Shown: piece by piece, positions 59,553 to 64,000 of the stretch
Numbering within the stretch: the first letter of the stretch is position 1
Layout: each line of letters starts with the position of its first letter
NCBI RefSeq assembly: GCF_025770785.1
Contig: NZ_JANZLA010000001.1
Location: 372,001 to 436,000, forward strand
Origin: Cellulomonas sp. SG140
GTDB lineage: Bacteria; Actinomycetota; Actinomycetes; Actinomycetales; Cellulomonadaceae
Direction: 5' to 3'
Length of the DNA: 64,000 bases
The notes under the pieces: model-generated
Databases searched by the model: none
What the model saw: the letters and a program-made list of their open reading frames with translations, nothing else
Told to the model about the DNA's origin: nothing
Position numbers and translations under genes: made by a program

Positions 59553-61640
59553 TCACCTTAGGCGGGCCTTCGTGGACGTCACAACCCTTTTTCCGGGCTT
59601 CGTGCCAGACGTTCTCGAGAGGGCCGCCGAGGGGTCGGCGGCCGTACCGTCGGCCAGAGCGTCCGCGATCACGGCGAGGACGTCCCGGCCGTAGCGCACC
59701 AGCTGGTTCTGACCGAAGCCAGGGATGCGGGTCAGCGCCTCCGGGTCGGCCGGGCGGTGCCGGGCCAGCTCCGCCAGGACACGGTCGGTCAGCACCTTCG
59801 ACGGCTCCTTGCCGTCCGCCGCCGCCCGCCCGGCACGCCACCGCTCGAGCCGTGCGAGGGTGCGGGCCGCCGCCGGGTCCTCGTCGGACGCCCTGCCGTC
59901 CGCGGCCCCGCTCTCGCCGCCGGCCGGCCAGAGCGCGTCGAGAAACTGCGAGCGGCTGCGGGTCGCGCGCGAACCCGGGGTGCGGGCCTTGGCCCAGGAC
60001 AGCTCGAGGCGGTCCCGGGCGCGGGTCACCCCGACGTACAGCAGCCGGCGCTCCTCCTCGCGAGCCGCGTCGGTCTCGGCCAGGGAGATCGGCAGCAGCC
60101 CCTCGCTGAGCCCGACCAGGAACACGACGTCCCACTCCAGGCCCTTCGCCGCGTGCAGGGACGCGAGTGTCACGCCGTCGGTGGTCGGTGCCTGCTGGGC
60201 CGCCGCGCGCTCGTCGAGCTCGGCCACCAGGTCGGCCAGCGTGGCCGGTCTGCCCTCGGCTGCGGCAGCCACCTCGTCCGCCAGCCCGACGAGCGCCTGC
60301 ATCGCGTCCCACCGCTCGCGGACCTGACCGCGCTCGGCCGGGGGTGCCGGCGCCCACCCGGCGGAGAGCAGCACGTCGCGCACCAGCTGCGGCATCGGGA
60401 CGTCAGCCTCAGCCGACCGAGCGGCGCCGCGCAGCAGCAGCACCGCCTGGCGCACGTCCTGCCGCGAGAAGAACCGGTCGCCGCCGCGCAGCTGGTAGCC
60501 GATGCCCAGCCGGGACAGCGCGTCCTCGAACGCCTCCGACTGCACGTTGGTCCGGAACAGGACCGCCATGCGGGACGCCGGCGTACCCGCCGCGACCAGG
60601 CGGGCCACCCGTTGCGCGACGCCGGCGGCCTCCGCCTCGTCGTCCGCGTAGGTCGTCCACTGCACGGCGGGACCGTCGGGACGCTGCGCGACCAGGTGCA
60701 GCGGGGCGTGACCGGGTCGCTTCGGAGCGGTGGCCAGGACGGCGTTGGCGAGCCGCACCACCTGTGGGGTGGAGCGGTAGTCCCGGACCAGGTCGATCCG
60801 GGTGGCTCCCGGGTGCGCCTGGGCGAACTCCAGCAGGTGCCGGGGGCTCGCGCCGGCGAAGGAGTAGATCGTCTGGCTCGGGTCGCCGACCACGCACACG
60901 TCGTGCCGACCCCCGAGCCACTGGTCCAGCAGGTACTGCTGCAGCGGGCTGACGTCCTGGTACTCGTCGACCACGAAGTGCCGGTACTGCGCGCGCACCT
61001 GCTCGGCGACCTCGCCGCGCTGGGCCAGCATCGCCGCGGTGAGCAGCAGCACGTCCTCGAAGTCGATGACGCCGCGGGCCTCCTTGGCGTCCTCGTAGGC
61101 GGACATCAGGCGGGGCACGTCCTGCTGGTCGACCCCGCCGGGGGCTGGCCGCCCGGCCGCGCGCGCCGCCGCGACGTAGTCGTCGGACGGGACCAGGCTG
61201 ACCTTCGCCCACTCGATCTCCGCGGCGAGGTCACGGATCGCGAGCCGGTCGACACCCTCGAGCTCCGCCCGCCGGGCCGCCTCCGCCACCACGGGCGCCT
61301 TCTGCTCGAGCAGCCGGGGCGGGGCACCGCCCACCACGCGCGGCCAGAAGAAGCCGAGCTGCCGCAGCGCGGCCGAGTGGAACGTGCGCGCCTGCACGCC
61401 GCCCGCGCCGAGGGCGCGCAGCCGCAGCCGCATCTCCCCCGCGGCGCGCGCGGTGAACGTCACGGCCAGCACGCCCGCCGGACGGTACTGCCCCGTGCGC
61501 ACGCCGTAGGCGATGCGGTGCGTGATCGCCCTGGTCTTGCCCGTGCCGGCGCCCGCCAGCACGCACACCGGCCCCGTCAGGGCGGTGGCGACGGCACGCT
61601 GCTCGGGGTCGAGCGCGGCCAGCAGGTCGTCGGCGGACAT
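59553..61640 (-). CDS. uvrD2: UvrD2-type superfamily 1 helicase with HRDC domain
   Basis: 695 residues. Walker A AGAGTGKTRAITHR (near 29-36), AVTFTARAAGEM, DEYQDVSPLQQY (Walker B), VVGDPSQTIYSF, LASLHAAKGLEWDVVF and VGVTRARDRLEL are SF1A helicase motifs; a C-terminal HRDC domain ends with IPGFGQNQLVRYG. UvrD2 unwinds DNA for repair and is essential in mycobacteria. GGAGGATGTGCCCG precedes ATG 61640. It is divergent from mycoredoxin and holds the whiB7 promoter at its 3' end. Confidence 0.95.
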   Translation of the reverse strand: MSADDLLAALDPEQRAVATALTGPVCVLAGAGTGKTRAITHRIAYGVRTGQYRPAGVLAVTFTARAAGEMRLRLRALGAGGVQARTFHSAALRQLGFFWPRVVGGAPPRLLEQKAPVVAEAARRAELEGVDRLAIRDLAAEIEWAKVSLVPSDDYVAAARAAGRPAPGGVDQQDVPRLMSAYEDAKEARGVIDFEDVLLLTAAMLAQRGEVAEQVRAQYRHFVVDEYQDVSPLQQYLLDQWLGGRHDVCVVGDPSQTIYSFAGASPRHLLEFAQAHPGATRIDLVRDYRSTPQVVRLANAVLATAPKRPGHAPLHLVAQRPDGPAVQWTTYADDEAEAAGVAQRVARLVAAGTPASRMAVLFRTNVQSEAFEDALSRLGIGYQLRGGDRFFSRQDVRQAVLLLRGAARSAEADVPMPQLVRDVLLSAGWAPAPPAERGQVRERWDAMQALVGLADEVAAAAEGRPATLADLVAELDERAAAQQAPTTDGVTLASLHAAKGLEWDVVFLVGLSEGLLPISLAETDAAREEERRLLYVGVTRARDRLELSWAKARTPGSRATRSRSQFLDALWPAGGESGAADGRASDEDPAAARTLARLERWRAGRAAADGKEPSKVLTDRVLAELARHRPADPEALTRIPGFGQNQLVRYGRDVLAVIADALADGTAADPSAALSRTSGTKPGKRVVTSTKARLR
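59555..59592 (-). promoter_or_regulatory. whiB7 promoter with WhiB7-type AT-rich element
   Basis: Minus strand: AAAAAGGG (59592-59585), then TTGTGA (59584-59579) and TAAGGT (59560-59555) with an 18-base spacer. An AT-rich block just ahead of the -35 is the hallmark of WhiB7-activated promoters and allows autoregulation. The whole promoter lies within the last codons of uvrD2, as the stop codon is at 59553-59555. Confidence 0.75.
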
Positions 61641-61834
61641 CGGGCACATCCTCCCAGCCGGCACCGACACGGTGGCGGCCGACCGGTGGACGGCGGGAAC
61701 ACGGCACCGCGGTGCGACGTTGCGCCCCACGGCCGGCAGAGCGACCGCAGCAGAACGACCGCGACCGGCGGCTGCACGGACCACGACGCAGCACGAGACG
61801 CAGCACGACGAACCGACGAGGACCCAGAGGACCC

Positions 61835-62104
61835 ATGAGCGACACCCGGACGTCCGAGCTCCCGCAGCAGCCGCTGACCATGTACACCACCACGTGGTGC
61901 GGGTACTGCCGCCGGCTCAAGAGCCAGCTCGACGCCGCCGGCATCGACTACTCCGAGGTGGACGTCGAGCAGGTGCCCGACGCCGCAGCCTTCGTCGAGT
62001 CCGTCAACGAGGGCAACCGGACGGTGCCGACCGTCGTCTTCCCGGACGGCACCGCCGCCACCAACCCGTCGCTCGCCCAGGTGCGGGAGCGGCTCGGCGT
62101 CTGA
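61835..62104 (+). CDS. mrx1: Mycoredoxin
   Basis: 89 residues. The active site TTWCGYCRRLK (Cys22, Cys25), TVPTVVFPDG (cis-Pro) and TNPSLAQVRERL are typical of mycoredoxin-1, which reduces mycothiol mixed disulfides. The divergent uvrD2 and convergent nudC neighbours match the mycobacterial order. AGAGGACCC precedes the ATG. Confidence 0.92.
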   Translation: MSDTRTSELPQQPLTMYTTTWCGYCRRLKSQLDAAGIDYSEVDVEQVPDAAAFVESVNEGNRTVPTVVFPDGTAATNPSLAQVRERLGV

Positions 62105-62119
62105 CCGCCGGGGCTGCGC

Positions 62120-63412
62120 TCAGTCCGAGGTCGGCACCGGGGCGCCGTACCAGTCCTCGATCAGGGCGTGCGCGATCGACGCCGGGCTGGGCAGCACCAG
62201 GTCACCGGTGGCGACGGCGGCGGCGAGCTCGTCGCGGCTGAACCAGCGGGCCTCCGTCAGCTCGACCCCGTCGACCACGACGTCGGTGCTGAGGGCGTGG
62301 GCGCGGAAGCCCAGCATCAGCGACGCGGGGAACGGCCACGGCTGGCTGCCGGCGTACTCCACGTCGCCCACCAGGACGGTCGTCTCCTCCGCGACCTCGC
62401 GACGGACCGCGTGCTCGACCGACTCGCCCGCCTCGACGAAGCCCGCGAGCGTGGAGAACCGGTGCGGCGCCCAGGCGGCGGCGTGGCCGAGCAGCAGCCG
62501 GTCCGACTCGTCCACCACCGCCATGATCACGGCGGGATCCGTGCGCGGGTAGTGCTCCGAGCCGTCGACTGTGCACCGGCGGGTCCAGCCGGCCGCGGTG
62601 CTCGTCGTCGGCGCCCCGCAGCGCGGGCAGCGCGGGTGACGGGCGTGCCATGCGTCGAGCGCGACGGCGGTGGTCGCCAGGCCGGCGTCGGCGTCGGACA
62701 GCTCCGCACCGATCGCGCGCAGCGCGACCCAGCGCAGGCCCGGGAGGGGTTCGGGGACGGGCTCGGCCTCGACGTCGGACGAGGCGGCGGGTTCGGTGCC
62801 GGCGGCGGACGACGGGACCGTCGACGACGTCGAGCCCGAGGACGGGGACGGCGACGAGGAGGTGCCGTTCGTCAGGCCGGTGCTCGCCGCGATCGCGGCG
62901 TCGGCGGCCGCACCGCTGTCCCGGCGGGGCCGGTGCACCAGCACGTCGGAGGGCGCTCCGGACCGGGGGGCGCTGTGCTCCGGTCGGACGCGACGGGCCA
63001 GCAGGTCCCCGTCGTCGTCCCGGCCGAGGAACAGCCAGCCGCCGTCGCCGGGCTCGGCGTCCGCCGGCTCCGCATCTTCCGGCCCCCCGCCCGCCGGCCT
63101 CCGGACCCCCGTCTGCGCGTCGGCCGGCTGGGTGCCGCGCGGTGCGGCATCGGCCGCTCGGGCCACCGCCTCCGCCGTGCGGGGGTCCAGGAACGCCAGG
63201 CGCACCATGCCGCCTGCCCGGCGACCCCACCCCTCACCGACCAGTGGGTCCGCGTCTCCCGCCGGCGACCGCATCACCACCGAGCCGTCCCGGACCAGGA
63301 GCACCCGGGTGCTGCCGTCCGCCCGGGCTCGCCTGATCAGCTCCTCGTCGGCACGGGCGACGGCGGTGCGGTCGACCGAGGCGCGCGAGAGGGGCAGGTC
63401 GTCGGAGATCAT
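62120..63412 (-). CDS. nudC: NADH pyrophosphatase NudC
   Basis: 430 residues. The Nudix box is GFVEAGESVEHAVRREVAEE, followed by the NudC-specific SQPWPFPASLM. A zinc ribbon begins HPRCPRCGAPTTS. The N-terminal domain is larger than usual, with two low-complexity insertions (about 104-126 and 175-225, rich in Ala, Pro, Ser, Glu, Asp) absent from typical NudC. It hydrolyses NADH or NAD-capped RNA. ATG 63412 is 152 bases from the divergent phosphotransferase. Confidence 0.92.
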   Translation of the reverse strand: MISDDLPLSRASVDRTAVARADEELIRRARADGSTRVLLVRDGSVVMRSPAGDADPLVGEGWGRRAGGMVRLAFLDPRTAEAVARAADAAPRGTQPADAQTGVRRPAGGGPEDAEPADAEPGDGGWLFLGRDDDGDLLARRVRPEHSAPRSGAPSDVLVHRPRRDSGAAADAAIAASTGLTNGTSSSPSPSSGSTSSTVPSSAAGTEPAASSDVEAEPVPEPLPGLRWVALRAIGAELSDADAGLATTAVALDAWHARHPRCPRCGAPTTSTAAGWTRRCTVDGSEHYPRTDPAVIMAVVDESDRLLLGHAAAWAPHRFSTLAGFVEAGESVEHAVRREVAEETTVLVGDVEYAGSQPWPFPASLMLGFRAHALSTDVVVDGVELTEARWFSRDELAAAVATGDLVLPSPASIAHALIEDWYGAPVPTSD

Positions 63413-63564
63413 GCGCCGACCGTACGCGGCGATCGGTCCGCGCCCCGACGGCGGGCCCTCGTCTGCCGGCCCGCCGTCGGGTGGCACGGCCTCGCGTGCC
63501 GCCGACGCCGGACACGCCGCGTCAGGCGCCCGGGACCGCCACGAACCCGACCTACTCTGACCAC

Positions 63565-64000
63565 GTGCCTCGCTCGCCCCTCGCCCTCGCAGCCCTCGCG
63601 ACCGTCGCGGTCCCCGGCCTCGACGCGGTCGACGTGCGCCGACCGCTGAACGGTGGTTCCGAGTTCGACGTGGCGATGGTGATCGACTCCGCCGCGCGCC
63701 GCTGGGTGGTGCGCTGCCCCGTCGGCGCCGCGTCCGGGGCGGCCCTCGAGGCCGAGGTGGCGCTGCTCGAGCGCCTCGGCGCTCAGGTCGACGCGGGTGC
63801 GCTGCCGTTCGACGTGCCGCGCCCGGAGGGGTTCGCGCACCTGCCCGAGGGTGGCCGCGCCTGCGTGCACCCGCTGGTCAAGGGCCGTCCGCTGCGCCTG
63901 GAGTCGCTGCGGCCCGGTCCCGGCCTCGCCGCGTCGCTGGGCCGGGCGATCGGCGCCTTGCACGAGCTGCCGACCTCGGTCGTCGAGGACGCCGGGATGC
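63565..64000 (+). CDS. Phosphotransferase family protein, 3' end missing
   Basis: About 145 residues are seen. RRPLNGGSEFDVAMVI, WVVRCPVG, EVALLERLG, VHPLVKGRPLRLESL and AIGALHELP follow the N-lobe of aminoglycoside/macrolide phosphotransferase-like kinases. The kinase active site lies beyond the window. TACTCT (63553-63558) sits seven bases before GTG 63565, suggesting a leaderless mRNA. Substrate unknown; a housekeeping paralog seems likelier than a resistance gene. Confidence 0.8.
   Translation, partial: MPRSPLALAALATVAVPGLDAVDVRRPLNGGSEFDVAMVIDSAARRWVVRCPVGAASGAALEAEVALLERLGAQVDAGALPFDVPRPEGFAHLPEGGRACVHPLVKGRPLRLESLRPGPGLAASLGRAIGALHELPTSVVEDAGM

Noticed and set aside
63565..64000. Antibiotic-resistance kinase
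   Set aside because: Only the N-lobe is visible and the surrounding block is housekeeping; a specific resistance role cannot be supported.

Overview
This is chromosomal DNA of a very GC-rich actinobacterium, most likely Cellulomonas or a near relative in the Micrococcales. The reasons are the roughly 73% GC, GTG starts, many leaderless-looking genes, WhiB7, UvrD2, mycoredoxin and PPA1309-family proteins, a CebR-type operator sequence, and a fermentative-type [FeFe] hydrogenase. No rRNA, tRNA, CRISPR array, transposase or phage gene was found.

Layout. Positions 1-4.5 kb: molybdenum-cofactor genes (moaB-moaE-moaA, minus strand) diverge from a SufR-like regulator overlapping a cytochrome P450, followed by DUF2249, DUF488 and DUF1003 genes. 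4.6-13 kb: single metabolic genes (aldo/keto reductase, pirin, Gfo/Idh oxidoreductase, F420-type monooxygenase, GlxA regulator divergent from an APC transporter, GerMN lipoprotein, CoA-binding protein). 13-15.6 kb: ECF sigma/anti-sigma pair divergent from a Yx(FWY)xxD lipoprotein and a small haem-like membrane protein. 15.5-21.2 kb: a minus-strand operon of a 1064-residue fusion of a GltD/NfnB-like flavoprotein with an [FeFe] hydrogenase, plus an ABC importer. 21.4-22.4 kb: thioredoxin and DUF2892 genes divergent from a rhodanese, with a CsoR/CstR-type palindrome between them. 22.5-29.2 kb: UDP-glucose pyrophosphorylase, methylglyoxal synthase, small proteins, an SDR, UDP-xylose synthase and a large secreted beta-helix protein behind a strong promoter with a CebR-like box.

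29.2-31.9 kb is a lower-GC island holding a coiled-coil membrane protein and a YaaC-like protein; it looks horizontally acquired. 31.9-42.5 kb is a nine-gene minus-strand operon in which all neighbours overlap by four bases. It encodes GmhA, HldE and a glycosyltransferase-GmhB fusion (the ADP-heptose route), five glycosyltransferases in total including two GT9 heptosyltransferase-like ones, a NodU-type carbamoyltransferase and an SDR. Together these predict a heptosylated, possibly carbamoylated, surface glycan or glycoside in a Gram-positive host.

42.6-49.8 kb: aldehyde dehydrogenase, TetR regulator, and a minus-strand operon (UMF1 transporter, alpha/beta hydrolase, two glycerophosphodiesterases, quinone oxidoreductase). 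49.9-64 kb is the conserved actinobacterial housekeeping block: UPF0182, PPA1309, YlbL-type protease, DUF2342, YgjP-like peptidase, DUF5679, a ThiF-like protein, whiB7 with a clear uORF/terminator leader, uvrD2, mycoredoxin, nudC and the start of a phosphotransferase gene. Most other long open frames on either strand are GC-codon shadows.
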